From: Marvania coccoides
Taxonomy: Eukaryota; Chlorophyta; Trebouxiophyceae; Chlorellales; Chlorellaceae
Length of the DNA stretch: 64,000 nt
Assembly (NCBI GenBank): GCA_963854735.1
Contig: OY978104.1
Span: 434,001 to 498,000 of the forward strand
Reading direction: 5' to 3'
Shown: piece by piece, positions 20,578 through 31,760 of the stretch
How positions within the stretch are numbered: the stretch's first letter is position 1
Layout: each line of letters begins with the position of its first letter
Notes under the pieces: generated by a model
What the model was told of the DNA's origin: nothing
The model's input: the letters and a program-made list of their open reading frames with translations, nothing else
Database searches by the model: none
Made by a program: the position numbers and the translations under genes

Positions 20578-22260
20578 ATGCAGCTCCCGCTGTCACCGCT
20601 CTTCAGGTTCGGCTTGATCTCCGATGTGCAATGGGCGGAGATCCCGGACGGGCTCTCCTTCCATGGCACCCCTCGCTACTACCGAGCAGCTTTAGTCTCG
20701 GCTCGCCGGGCGGTTGCGGCATTCAAAGCCGCTCGCGTGGCTTTGGCAGTGCACCTAGGGGACATCGTAGATTTCCACAACTTGGCCAATGGCTCCAGCG
20801 AGATGGCTCTGGACGCAGCAGTGGAGGCGTTTGATGCATTGGGGGCACCTGTGCTGCACTGCATTGGCAACCGTGAGTTATGAACACACGTAGAAAAAAA
20901 GTTCTTTCGGTGGTCGTTATTAGTTGATTGTGTTTTACTAGAAATAATACCTAAAATGCTTGAAAGTACTTGGATAGTACAATACAATTGAACAGACACG
21001 TTTCCTCTTTGAAATATATTCTGTGCTTTTTTCGGTTATTTCTGTGCCTTTTGCAGCGCATTCGCCAATCGTCGTCTCATTCTTCCTGCTCATTATGCCT
21101 CTCAGATTGCCTTTACAACGCCTCTCGCTCGATTCTAAACTCCCGCCTAAAAATCGACGAACACAAGCGGGCCTCCTCGCTGTCGGGCCACCATTCCTAC
21201 TTTTCCCTGCGCCCGCCCGTGCCGCAACCAGGGTTTCGAATAATAGTGCTTGATGGATACGACGTGTCCATCCTGGGGTGGCCAGCGGGGCACCCGTTGC
21301 ACGAGCAAGCGGAGGCAATTTTGGCGGAGCGGAATCCTAACGAGGTAAGAATGACAGAGACAGGGGGGGGGGGGGGGGAGAGAGAGAGGTGGCCAAAAAC
21401 GGGGTGGGAAAAAGTGCATTTATGCTGAATAAATGGAATTATTGGCTCAGTAGTTGGATTTTTTTCGGAACTAAAAAAAACTTTTTTTGGTTGTCGTCCG
21501 TAACAGGACAAAAACAGCAACGAGGGGCTGGTGGGGCGGGACAAACGCTACGTAAAATTCGGCGGCGCGGTTTCCGACGCCCAGTTGGCCTGGCTGGCGG
21601 CTGAGCTGGCGGCTTGTCGAGACATGCATGAGCGTGCCATTGTGTGCTGCCACCTGTGTCTTCACCCAGAGACCTGCAACCCTACGTGCCTGCTGTGGAA
21701 CTACCAAGAAGTTCTGCAGATGCTGCAGGGCAGCGCGGACGTGGTAGCAGCGACGCTGTCTGGCCATGCCCACGTTGACGGGTGAGAAATTCTAATTTAA
21801 TTTAATTGTTGTTTTGTCTTTTTTCTTTTTTTTAAATAGAAATGCAGCAAATAAATTAATCAATAGTAATTCTTACTACTTTCCCCTCTTCTTTCTTGAC
21901 ATCTTTCTTCTTTGTAGCTACCACTGTGACGCTTACGGCATCCACCACCGTGTGTGCCACGGGGTGCTGGAGACACCGCCCGGGGAGGACTGCTACGCCA
22001 TTGTGGAGGTGTTTCAAGACAAGATCGTGGTCAACGGCGCAGGCACGTTCGATTCTGGAGAGTGGGCGCTGCAGCCAAGCGAAAAAGCGGTGCTGCGGAA
22101 AGGCAGCGGCTGGTTTGACGGCGGCGGCGAGGGGGGAAAGGAGCAGGAGAAGAAAAGAGAGGAAGAAACTGAAAGTCTTCTCTCTGGAAGAGAAGGAAGA
22201 CAGAAGGTGGAAGCAGCAGCGGCGGTGGTTGTGGAGCAGTTGAATGGTCTGGAATTGTGA
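20578..22260 (+). CDS. ADPRM: Mn-dependent ADP-ribose/CDP-alcohol diphosphatase (metallophosphatase)
   Basis: Four exons (20578-20872, 21106-21344, 21507-21781, 21918-22260) encode 383 residues. The calcineurin-like metal motifs are in order: ISDVQWAE (D-x-Q variant of DxH), GDIVD, the GNH motif rebuilt across the first splice as IGN-H-CLYN, then CCHLCLHP and SGHAHVDGYH. The plant-type signature FRIIVLDGYDVSILGWP is also present, as are LLWNYQEVL and the GVLETPPGEDCYAIVEV end. The acceptor at 21106 was chosen because it restores GNHCLYN. An earlier AG at 21056 shifts the frame. The enzyme hydrolyses ADP-ribose and CDP-choline-type substrates in the cytosol. The last 50 residues are charged low complexity. 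Confidence 0.9.
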
Positions 22261-22965
22261 TTTTTAATCGTTTTTTTGTTGTTGTTGGCGCTGCCTCGGA
22301 GTTTCGCTTTCAGCGATTTTTTTTTAACACGTATTTTCTTTTTACTCTTCCTTTTTATTTGATTCTTTAGTTTAAATTTAGAAGAAAAAAATCTCCAACC
22401 AGCAAATTTCAACACATTTCAAATTAATAGGTTATTGGTTAGTTTGTCACCCTCACCCGAATATAGCCCCTAATTTAGCCATAAATGAGCATATTCTAAA
22501 GCCAGGCCAGAAACTCTGGCATTCGATCTGCCCTTCGGGGGAGTGCCCTTGCGAGACCGTGCGGTGGCAGGATGGGTTTGGGAAATTACAACAGCAAAGA
22601 AGCAATTCTCCCCCACAGGAGCACGCAGTCGTCCCCTTTGATTTCATGAGCCTCGGGCTCTTCCAATCAATAATCTAATTTCCCACCGTCTCCCAACTCC
22701 GAGCAAATTTTCAAATTTAAGTTGCGTCACGGTCTGCTGGTTCATCCGGCGAAGATGGAGACTTGGCCTTTATCGATTATAATTACAGCTGCGGTAGTCT
22801 CACCCCTCATCCCTTACTGTTGATAGTTCTTCCGAACGAAATTAATTGAACTATTAAATTAATTGGTGAATATCGCCGTCCCCTCAATAAGTCAATATAA
22901 TCATTCAATATACGCGTTATACATATAATTAACGCATCCTCCTCTCCTCGAAGAGAGAGGTATCA
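22261..22965. other. Convergent spacer with dispersed repeat C
   Basis: AT-rich sequence of about 700 bp between the diphosphatase and the ABC transporter gene. It holds one copy of a short dispersed repeat at 22510-22546 and no supportable gene. Confidence 0.5.
22510..22546 (+). repeat. Dispersed repeat family C, copy 1
   Basis: A 37-nt stretch starting GAAACTCTGG and continuing ATTCGATCTGCCC and CGGGGGAGTGC. It matches 49267-49302 with one substitution and one inserted base. That second copy is inside an intron of the RRM gene. Confidence 0.7.
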
Positions 22966-25900
22966 TCAATCCATGAACTGCACCGCCTTCTCCAGGCTCA
23001 CCTCCTCGCTCTTTCGCACCTCCCAGCCCCCGGCGCCATCCCCCTGCAGCAGCAGCACCCGCTCGTGGAACTGCAGCAGCGTGGGGCGATGGCCTACGGA
23101 CACACACGTCACGCCCGCAGCCTTCAACGCCCCATACAGCAAACGCTCGTTGCGCGTGTCCAGCGCGGACGTCGATTCGTCCATCAGCACCAATCGAGGT
23201 TTCGCCAACACCACTCGAGCAAACGCCACGCGCTGCTGCTCTCCGAGGGAGAGAACCGACGCCCAGTCCGCTTCCGCGTCTAAGTTGCCTTCAATGCGGT
23301 CCAGGAGGGGGCCCAGCTGCGCAGCACACAGCGCAGTGCGCATTTCATCGTCGGTGGGCAGCGGCCGCCTGTTGTTGGTGGAAACGCTGATAGAGGGAGA
23401 AGAAGAAGCCAAATCTGACGTGCTAGCAACTCCATTAGAGGACATGGAGGTTTGAGGTGGTTTCCCGTTTGAAAGCTCGTTGCTTTCTTCCTTTTCTGTC
23501 TTTTCTTCCGCCTCGGCAGCGGCAACGCCAGGGTCAGCCCACGTGGGGTACAGCAGCTGATCCCGTAGCGTGCCCAGTACGACGTAGGGCCGCTGCGGCA
23601 CGAAAAACACCTCCCCCTCGCCCTCTGCCCGCCCCATCGGCTCCCCATGCAGCACCACTTCGCCGGCGCCGCTGCGCCACAGCCCAGCAACGGTGCGCAG
23701 CAGCGAGGTTTTTCCCGTGCCAGACGGACCTAAATAAAGTATTTCAAGTGCCAAAATTTAAGATACAATGGTAAAAAAGGGTGGTATAAAACAATATATA
23801 ATTTTTTTAAATGGCGGTTAGTTCTACGTTAAAACGCACCCATGATGAGCAGAGAGTGACCCGCTTCGACCTCCAGGTTGAGCCCCTCGATGAGGGTGGC
23901 CCCCGTGCCAGGCACAGTCAGCCGCAGCCCCCTCAGCTCCAGCAATTTCCCGTCAACTGAAGGCGGCGCGTTCCGCAGCCTCACCCGCCCTTCCCTGGGC
24001 GCTGCGCTGACAGACCCCTCCCCAGAGTCGCTGTCGCTGCTGTAGGATGAGATAGCAGCACTGCTGCTGCTCACGTCAGACGCTGTGACATCGATTGCAC
24101 TCCCGTCAGCAGCTGCTAGTGAACTCGTTTCTGCGCTCAATTCTGCGGTGGCAGCAGGGGCCGGCAGTTTGCGCCACCCACCCTTGGCTTCGTCCTCTTT
24201 GCACGCGTCCAGCACCTCTTTCAGCTCTCCCAGCCGATCTATGACAGCAGAAAATCCGGCCAGGGATTCAAACTGGTAGACAATGAGGCTTACGTCGGTT
24301 AAGATGTGGTTGAAGGCGCTGGAGCTCTGGTTTATGACGCCAAACTCGATCTTGCCGGCGAAGTAGAGCGGGGCCACTACTGCCGCCGGCACAATTTGAA
24401 TGAGGAACCTGCAGAGTGAGTAGAAAAATAAAGAACGCTTGAATAAAATAAAAAGATGACGAGAGAAAAAAAATGAGTTATCAATCGAAGCGCATGCTGC
24501 AGGTATGAAACTTGATGGTACTACAGGTATGAAACATGCGAAAGCGTTCCATTATAAAAAGTTTCTCAAAATGCATCCCCTTGAACCCTTTATTCAAGAT
24601 CATTTCAAGTCAGAATTAAATCCCTCTACACCCAGCCGTACCCCACTTTCCCCCACTCCCACACCACAGAGCAAAGAAGCCTCCGCACCCTCCGAATTGA
24701 CAGAAAACGAAAAAGAAAGAGCTCACTTGTAAAACGAAGTAAAGAAGCTCAGGTTTCGCGAGGCCTTCAGCAGCTCGCCAAAGTTGTCTATGGCCGCCTT
24801 CAGGCTGCGTCCCAGCAGCCGCGCCTCGTTGTCCTCTCCGCCATAAAACGCGATGCTCTCCGCGTTCTCTCGCACTCTCACCAGCCCGTAGCGGAAATTT
24901 GCTTCGGCGGCCTCCTGCGCGAAGTTTAAGCCCACGAGGGGGCGACCGATCACCAAGGAGGCGGCGGTGCCGCCCACGGAGTAGACGACCAGCGCCACGA
25001 AGAGCGGGGGGTAGATTGAAAAGAGAATGCCGGAGAAGGAAATCAAATCAACGGCGGCGTTGAGCAGCGTGACTGTGAAGCCCAGGGTGGTGTCGGTGAA
25101 AGACCTGCGCACAGTGACATAGATATAGTATAAATTGTAGAATGTTTCAGGGGAAAAGAGGTAAAAAGAAAGAAAGGAGAGGCAAAGGAAACAAAATGAC
25201 GCATGCATGTCTATAATGTGATAAAGAAGCGTGCATGCCGGCAAAATGTCCAAAAGCCGCATGTCAGCTATGCGGCTATTGAACTGATCTGCTGTGCCGC
25301 ATGCGCAAGCAAAAACCCCACGACTTCTTTTTCTTTATTTGAAACTATCTTCCTGTTCTCACCGCACGTCCACCGCAATGCGCTGGTCGGGGTTGTCCAG
25401 CAGCGCCCCCGCCTGCACCCGGTAGAAAGTCTGCCCCTCAAAGTACTCTTTAGTCATTTTGCTGGTCATCCACTCCCGCCACTCCAGCGCCAGCCGGGAC
25501 TGGTAGTAGTCGCGCAGCACGTACACAGGAATGCCCACGACGAGCGCAGCCAGCCACTTGACCAGCATTTCCTGCGAAAAGTGCGCGCGGCGCGGATCAA
25601 AACAGTGCAATTTTCAGCAATTTTCTAGCAATATAATTTTGTAGTTTGGGCCGAAAATTTGGAGCCCGGATGCGGGGAAAATGGGGGGGTTTTAGCGGAA
25701 ATAGTTGTGGATAGTAATGAGAAGGAACGAGAAAGAAAGAAGCTGTATTTACCTGGAACGTGGCTTGGTCTCTTGCTGAGAGAGCGTTGAAAAAATCTCG
25801 GCCGAGGTAATTGAAGAGCACGCTCACGCCCGTGGTGCCCAGAGTGAGCGCAAGCACGCCCGCCAGGCGCCACCGCGCATCGGCAGCTTGCTCGCCTTCT

Positions 25901-26214
25901 GTCCAGTACGGCAGCGTCAAAATTTTGAGGCGGGAGAAAATGAGAGAAATATCGGTGCTAGGACCCTCCTGCTTTTTGCGGAGCAAGCGGAGGGTGGAGG
26001 AGGATGGTGCCACCAAGGTGGTTGATTTCTGCTCGGTCAGCACGGCGGGCTTCTCGGCGCGGGGGGGTCCTGCCCGAGGAAGGCGGTGGCAGGGCGGAAG
26101 CAATTTGCTGCTAAATCGGCGGAATGGAGGGCCGCCGAGGGGATTGCAGGGGCGCAGTAGTCCACTAGACATATTGACCATGGTTGGAATGGCGGAAACG
26201 CGATGGATGGACAT
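22966..26214 (-). CDS. ABCD2: ABCD2-type half ABC transporter, probably plastid envelope
   Basis: Five exons (26214-25753, 25571-25363, 25104-24727, 24408-23840, 23729-22966) with GT-AG introns encode 793 residues. A basic, Ser/Pro-rich leader of about 90 residues looks like a transit peptide. The ABC_membrane_2 part follows: RLAGVLALTLGTTGVSVLFN, GRDFFNALSARDQ, LRDYYQ, the DNPDQRI motif, the NAAVDLISFSGILF helix, and RENAESIAFYGG. After a Ser/Ala linker comes the nucleotide-binding domain with Walker A GPSGTGKTS, signature LSLGEQQRVAFAR, Walker B LVLMDES and a GHRPTLL switch. The match to plant plastid ABCD2 proteins is close throughout. Substrate is uncertain. Relatives move fatty acyl or other hydrophobic compounds. 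Met12 or Met15 could also be the start. It is divergent from the thymidine kinase gene. Confidence 0.9.
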
Positions 26215-26532
26215 ATTTTAATTCACTAATACCATGGGTGATCAGTGATAATAACGATGCAATCTCTGATATTGCTGCGTCCCAAAATGTCGGGCCGCGT
26301 TCAAAGATAAGAAATGTGTTATAAATAAAAGCTGAATTCACCAATCGAGATTGTGGGTTGCGGCAATAAATCACGTTCGAAAAACAAAGCTTATTTAAAT
26401 CGTTTATTAATTTTTTTATACACCAAACAGTCTCTTGTAGCACTTGGAAGCGCCGCACAGGCTTAGAAGACTGCGGAAAATAGCGAGATTATTGCATCCC
26501 CGTTTTTTTTCCGGGCCTTTTAAAGATAATTC
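26215..26532. promoter_or_regulatory. Shared divergent promoter region (ABCD2 / thymidine kinase)
   Basis: A 318-bp AT-rich spacer between two divergent genes whose products are both likely sent to organelles. No element is recognised. Confidence 0.4.
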
Positions 26533-27546
26533 ATGAGCGCACAGGCCGCGCATAAACTCAAACGAATCATTGAAATGGCACGCGCATGCTGGGGCCGTCG
26601 CCCCGCCCTGGTATCCCTACCTGCCGCCGTCTCTGCGAGAGTTGTCCTTCCCCGCCCTTGCGCTGCCACTTTCGCAGCCCCCTTCAGCACAACGCCCCTT
26701 CGCCGCCTTCACACGAGCTGTGTCTCCCTGCAAGAGCCTTCCAGCGCCCATGCAGGCCTTCCGATCGCCAATTTTGTCGAAGAAATCCGTTCCTCTCTTG
26801 CTCTGCCGCTGCCTCGAGGCGCCATCGAACTGGTGATCGGCCCCATGTTTGCGGGCAAGACCAGCGAGCTGCTGCGCCGGGTGGAGGCATATGAGGCGCA
26901 GGGATTGAACGTGGCCATTGTGAAAAGCGATAAAGACGACCGATATCTGGCGAGCCACGTAGTGACCCATGACGGCGTTAAAAAGGTGTGCAGTTCAGCC
27001 TTGGACTGTAAATATTATATTACCATCTAAATAATGCTGAAATTTACTTCAAAATGAGCTACAATTGAATATTTTTTGCAATTTTCGCAGCCGTGCTTTG
27101 CCGTTCCTTCTTTATCAACGTTTCGCGAGACGGCGGCCGCTGCGTACGCGGCCTGCGACGTCATCGCCGTCGATGAAGCCCAATTCTTCCCCGACCTGGC
27201 CGAATTCTGCGCCGCAGCGGCAGATGAAGACCACAAGCGCCTCATTTTGGCGGGGCTGGACGGAGATTTTCAAAGGCGAAGATTCGGGCAAATGCTGGAC
27301 CTGGTGCCCATGGCGGACCAGGTAACGAAGCTCACAGCCCTGTGCTTGCACTGTCAGCAAGAAGCAGCGGAAGAAAGCATCGTGAACGGCGGGAATGAAG
27401 GGAGGACCTCTTCGGTGTTCCCAGCTGTGTTTACTGCTCGTTTGGCGGCGGGGACGGAGCAGGAGCTGGTAGGCGGGGCGGAGAAATACGCGCCGGTGTG
27501 TCGCCGGCACTACATGCAGCTGATCACGTTGCAAAAGCAGGAGTGA
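26533..27546 (+). CDS. TK1: Thymidine kinase (type II), organellar-type leader
   Basis: Two exons (26533-26985 and 27091-27546, GT-AG, phase 0) encode 302 residues. A leader of about 85 residues rich in Arg/Ala/Ser suggests mitochondrial or plastid import, as in plant TK1b. Met15 (26575) could start a shorter form. The kinase core has the P-loop GPMFAGKTSELLRRV, the Mg-binding DEAQFF, AGLDGDFQRRRFG and a zinc site (LCLHCQ, then VCRRHY). The enzyme phosphorylates thymidine to dTMP with ATP in the salvage pathway. A 30-residue insert (EEAAEESIVNGGNEGRTS region) sits in the zinc loop. Confidence 0.93.
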
Positions 27547-27866
27547 TATATCGCAAATCATTTTTTTTTAATGCTGAAATTATCAGCTGTGACTGAATAC
27601 AAAACGATTCTTTCTTTCTAATTTATTGTACTATATTTCGGAGGCTCTAAATGAATGATTCGCGACTAGCTGGCTCAGTAATTTTGACCTCTATTCATTT
27701 TGTGACGTTCTTTGTAATTTTTTTGGCTCTGCTATAAAGGCGTTTTCAGGACATTAAATGAAGGGGTTGAATAAGAAAAAGCAGGCAAATATTATTGAAA
27801 TGGAGATCAGGCAGCCATTTCATACACGTTTCTCTTTGAACAACCAATAAAAAAATTCCCGAGAAA
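27547..27866. other. Convergent spacer
   Basis: A 320-bp AT-rich 3'-to-3' spacer. No gene or repeat is seen. Confidence 0.5.
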
Positions 27867-29680
27867 TTAGGCGATGTGAGCTGCTGGAATGGAGGCCGTG
27901 CATGGAGCCCCTGCCGAAGTCATGAAAGGCACGCCCTTGTAGGTGCAAATACCGCCTGCAATTGATATATTAAAAAAACGTGTAAGAAGAGTGCTATAAT
28001 TCCATATTTCATAAAACCCGTTGGGACAAAAATAAAAGTAGCGAATAATAGTAAATATAAAGAAGTGATTAATTCAGAGCCTCAGAACAGATCTTGGTGA
28101 ATATTCTTGCTTCCCCACGTCCCCCTTGGGGGGACAATCGGATTTAGCATGGAATAATTTTTCATCCTAGGCCAAAACAAAATTTTCTTTCTTTATTCAT
28201 CCTTCTTTCTTTATCCTCACCAGCGTCAGTCATCAGGTCGGGCGCGATCTTCTCGAAGATCTTCTTCTTGGGGTTGAGCTGCGCCTCGGGCTCCCCGGTG
28301 TAGCCCTCGAATCGTATCCTTTCCCCGATGGCCGCCCCCTCTGGTGGCATAATAGGATCCACCTGTGTGTGGTCAGCATTGGAGGCACACAGTACCATGC
28401 CGTACGACATTACGTCACGCATTTTGGCGGGCTTGAGGTTGCATACGACCACCACGCGGCGGCCCTGCATCGCCTCCTCGGGCACAAACTTGCGCAGCCC
28501 AGAAACCTGGAAGATAGAAGGGAAGGAAGGTTTAAGTAAAACACATCGATCAGTCATTGCATAGCATACTATAATCATTAAATGAATACTTGATCTAGCT
28601 GAAAAAACTAGTTCAAAAATAAATAAATAAATAAATGGGTTGTATAATTTTCTAAAAAACTCACCACCTGCCGCGGTTGGTCCTCTCCCAGGTCGATCTC
28701 CTCCAGGTACAGCGAGTCCGCGTTGGGATGGGGCCCTACTTTGGTGATAAGGCCCACCCTAATGTCCAAAACATCTACTGTAGGTCCAGCAGGCGCCGCG
28801 GCAGCCGAAGAAGCGTCGGAAGACGCAGCAGGCGCAGCACCGGACGCGGCAGACTGCGCCGGAGTGGCGGGCGCAGCCCCCCCCTTCTCCTTCTTCTCTT
28901 TCTTTTTCTTTCCGCCCTCGGGAGCAGCGGCGGCGGCAACGGGTTCAGCTGTCTCTTTGCCGCCGTTGGGGGCTGCAGCGGCGGCGGCGGCGCCTTTGCC
29001 TTTGACGTTGCCGTTGGCTTTGTCCACTGCTTTGTCTTTGGGGGCAGCAGGGGGCGGCGGCACAGGAGCAACAAATCTCGGTTTTACGAATTTCGCTGCA
29101 GGGAAGAGCGTCGAGGAGTCTGCCACGGCGTGAATGTGGTCGTACCACCGCAGCAGGTTGGCAAAGTGCCCGTGCTGTGCCACTGGGAAGCCGCAGACTG
29201 CTGGAGAGACTGTAGCGTAAACCACTAAGTCAGCTAGAGTGATCCGGTTGCCTGCCAGGAAGGTGTGTGTGAGCAGCCAATCATTGATCTTGGCCAGTTT
29301 GTCGTCCAGCAGCGGCGACAGCTCGGTGACGCTGAACAGGAGCCACTCTGTGATCTGCGATGAATTAAAAAAGTGAGAAAACTGCTGATGAGACGCTGGT
29401 CGTTCAGCGATTGCGATATCTAGAGCGATATTCGCACCTTTGCCTTCTCGGCAGCCTCCTCTCCCAGCAGCTGGGCAGCCATTGGAGAAGCACTGGCAAT
29501 CGCAGAGCATGCTGTGGCCAGGCCCTCCAGCTCGGCGCCGCTGGCGTCTGTGCACTCCGTTGTGGCGACATTGCCCACATCGATCGTGAGAGGGCCAGTG
29601 TGCCCCGAGAATGCAGCCACCAGGCGCAGCATGTTTTCGATGGCGGCGTCTGGGGCTTTGGCAGCAATGGCGGAACCCAT
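27867..29680 (-). CDS. EMAPII/Arc1p-like tRNA-binding protein (AIMP1-type)
   Basis: Four exons (29680-29438, 29354-28665, 28506-28221, 27955-27867) encode 435 residues. Residues about 1-155 are a GST-C-like helical domain ([34 protein letters not shown]), the type that docks to other synthetase-complex proteins. A Lys/Ala-rich linker follows, which can bind RNA unspecifically. The C-terminal 170 residues are the EMAPII-type OB-fold tRNA-binding domain: [60 protein letters not shown] and [11 protein letters not shown]. The short last exon supplies [11 protein letters not shown] and the stop. The plant homologue (At2g40660 type) is thought to deliver tRNA to synthetases. Only one in-frame ATG precedes the domain, which fixes the start. 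Confidence 0.9.
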
Positions 29681-29887
29681 CACGCCTTCTAGGAGTTTAA
29701 TACGAATATGCAGTAATAAAATAAAACCCGGATTATAAGGAGAATGCACAGAACGTGAGGAGAGCTCGAAGGAATTTTTTTAGGGTGCAAGCTTGATGAG
29801 GAGACTTGGAGACTTTGTTTTTTTTATTAGGAGTTTTTTCATATACGAATAACTCCAAGATCAACATCTTGTCCACGGAACACCGCA
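29681..29887. promoter_or_regulatory. Short shared divergent promoter (AIMP1-type / TIM8)
   Basis: Only 207 bp separate the two divergent start codons, so core promoters must overlap or lie back to back. No motif is convincing. Confidence 0.45.
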
Positions 29888-30514
29888 ATGGCTGAGCAAC
29901 CTCAACAAAAAGTTTCTCCTCAGCTGCAGCAGTTCATCCTGCAAGAGCAGGCAAAAGCGCAGGTATTGGGTCAATTCGCGTGACTGTTTATGTCGGGAGG
30001 GGCAGGGCGGGGGGCTCCTCCCTCCCGCCCATATGGTTTCGACGTGGGATGATTTGAATTTACCCACTCCCATAAAACAAACGCTTTATTGTAGATCCAA
30101 CAAACCGTGTCGCGGCTGACAGATGAGTGCTGGGAGAAGTGCATTAGCAGTCCAGGTAAATTAATTCCTGCCTCGCCAGTTTTTTCCGCTCCTTTTCCAT
30201 ACCACCGCCTTTGCCACTGTTTTTTTCTTCTTTCAAACACCTTTCTGTGATGTGCAGGCTCATACCTCAGCTCCAGGGAACAGGCGTGCCTCGACAACTG
30301 CGCCAGAAGATTCTTGGTGCGTCATTCTTTTCTTCTGGAAATATGCGTTTGTTGTTGCGCTTGTTGGCTCGCGCTCCGTCTGGTTAAAATCTCTCTATAT
30401 TTTTGTAAATTAATGAATATCACCATTCGATTATTTATGCAGGATACCACACAATTTGTCGTAAAATACTTTCAATCAAAGGCACAGAGCAGCAGCGGAG
30501 ACCACTTCCAATGA
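29888..30514 (+). CDS. TIM8: Mitochondrial import chaperone TIM8
   Basis: Four small exons (29888-29962, 30095-30155, 30258-30316, 30443-30514) encode 88 residues, the normal size of a tiny TIM. The twin CX3C motif is intact (CWEKC and CLDNC). The surrounding sequence is typical of Tim8 rather than Tim9, 10 or 13: LQQFILQEQAKAQ, RLTDECW, SYLSSREQACLDNCARRFLD and TTQFVVKYFQ. Tim8 works with Tim13 in the intermembrane space and escorts hydrophobic precursors such as Tim23. This gene has no single long reading frame and was assembled from four in-phase GT-AG exons. Confidence 0.95.
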
Positions 30515-31760
30515 ATGGGCGGCTCTCTCTTTGTTTCACACTTGACAACCACACATGCCTCATCAACTGAGAGAGCTAGCATAATATTCTACAGTTTTTT
30601 ATCTTTTTTTATTCCCGATTTAAATGTAAGCGACATTTTTTAGTCGGCGCTGTCTACTGAAGAGGGGATTCGACCTGGCAACGCAAAACGCCGTTGCAGC
30701 TGCCTCGGCGGCGTGAAAATCTTAGCTTGAGCTGAAAATGGGAGAGACACACGCGAAGGCCTGATCATGCAACACAGCAAATTGAGCAGAAATTAGCGTT
30801 CTTCGCCATTGCTCGCTCCTTTCGCCTCCGCACTGACTTGGGCACAAGAAGTGCTGCAGAAAAATGGATACTCGGAAACTATTAGCGCCAAAGGATTACG
30901 CTCAGTCCATGGATTGCCGTCAATGCAGCAACTCACTCACAGAGCCTAATAAAATGTGCGGCTGATATTTACATATATATGTGAACAAGACCCAACAAAT
31001 ATAATGCTACATTGGAATGATTAGTTATAAACGAATACAGCTTTCAATAGAGACTTTCTGACCCTTCATGCAACCGCCGCATCCATTCACTTGAAATTCA
31101 TTTCCCGCTCTCAGCTGCCTCTTCTACTGCCCTTCTGCATTGCATGGGCGCCGCTCTGGAACCTCTACAGCTTGTTCTTTAGTGCAGCATCGCCAAACAC
31201 TAATTTACATGTAAAAAGAGGCAAAAGAAATGAAGGGAAATAAAAGGCGGGAAAAAAAATCGGTTATCTCTACATACTTGAGTACAAATAAAAACTCAAC
31301 GCGAAATCGAAGGGTAGTAAAATGGAACAGTATTAGGTCATCTGCTGCGGCTTGCGACAATTAAAGAGAACAAGTGACGCCCGTGGAAACAAATATTTCA
31401 AGCGTCCAAAAATTTGAAAATGTGTCAAAAGGAAGGCAGCCACACTGTCAAAGAAACAGAAAAAAATATTACGTCCAGAAGAGGAGAAAGGGGAGAAACA
31501 GAGAAAAACTAAATTCATTCAGCAATACGTATGTAGTACACGATGGTAACCACGCGAATGCATTTAATCAACGGTACAGTACCTATATTGTTTTATATTC
31601 CTGTCGCTACAAACACGTTTATCTTGACTTATACGCAGTGGAAAAACATTCAACACCAATTCCCGCTGCGGTCACCTCCCTGGCACACTGAGCACCAAGC
31701 AAACTCTCAACTCTCGCCTGCTCTAAATTCCCAAAGTCACTACCTGCGACCATTTGGTAG
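30515..31760. other. Convergent spacer of 1.2 kb, no gene seen
   Basis: Both strands give only short frames without family motifs or plausible splice chains. No long repeat is visible by eye. It separates the 3' ends of TIM8 and the ankyrin-RING gene. Confidence 0.5.

Noticed and set aside
21057..21105. Upstream acceptor for exon 2 of the diphosphatase
   Set aside because: Using the AG at 21056 shifts the frame and destroys the conserved GNH motif, which the AG at 21105 restores.
23160..23300. LSLGEQ instead of LSGGQ in the ABC transporter looked like a defective signature
   Set aside because: LSLGEQQR is the normal signature form in the ABCD-type family, so it is not a defect.
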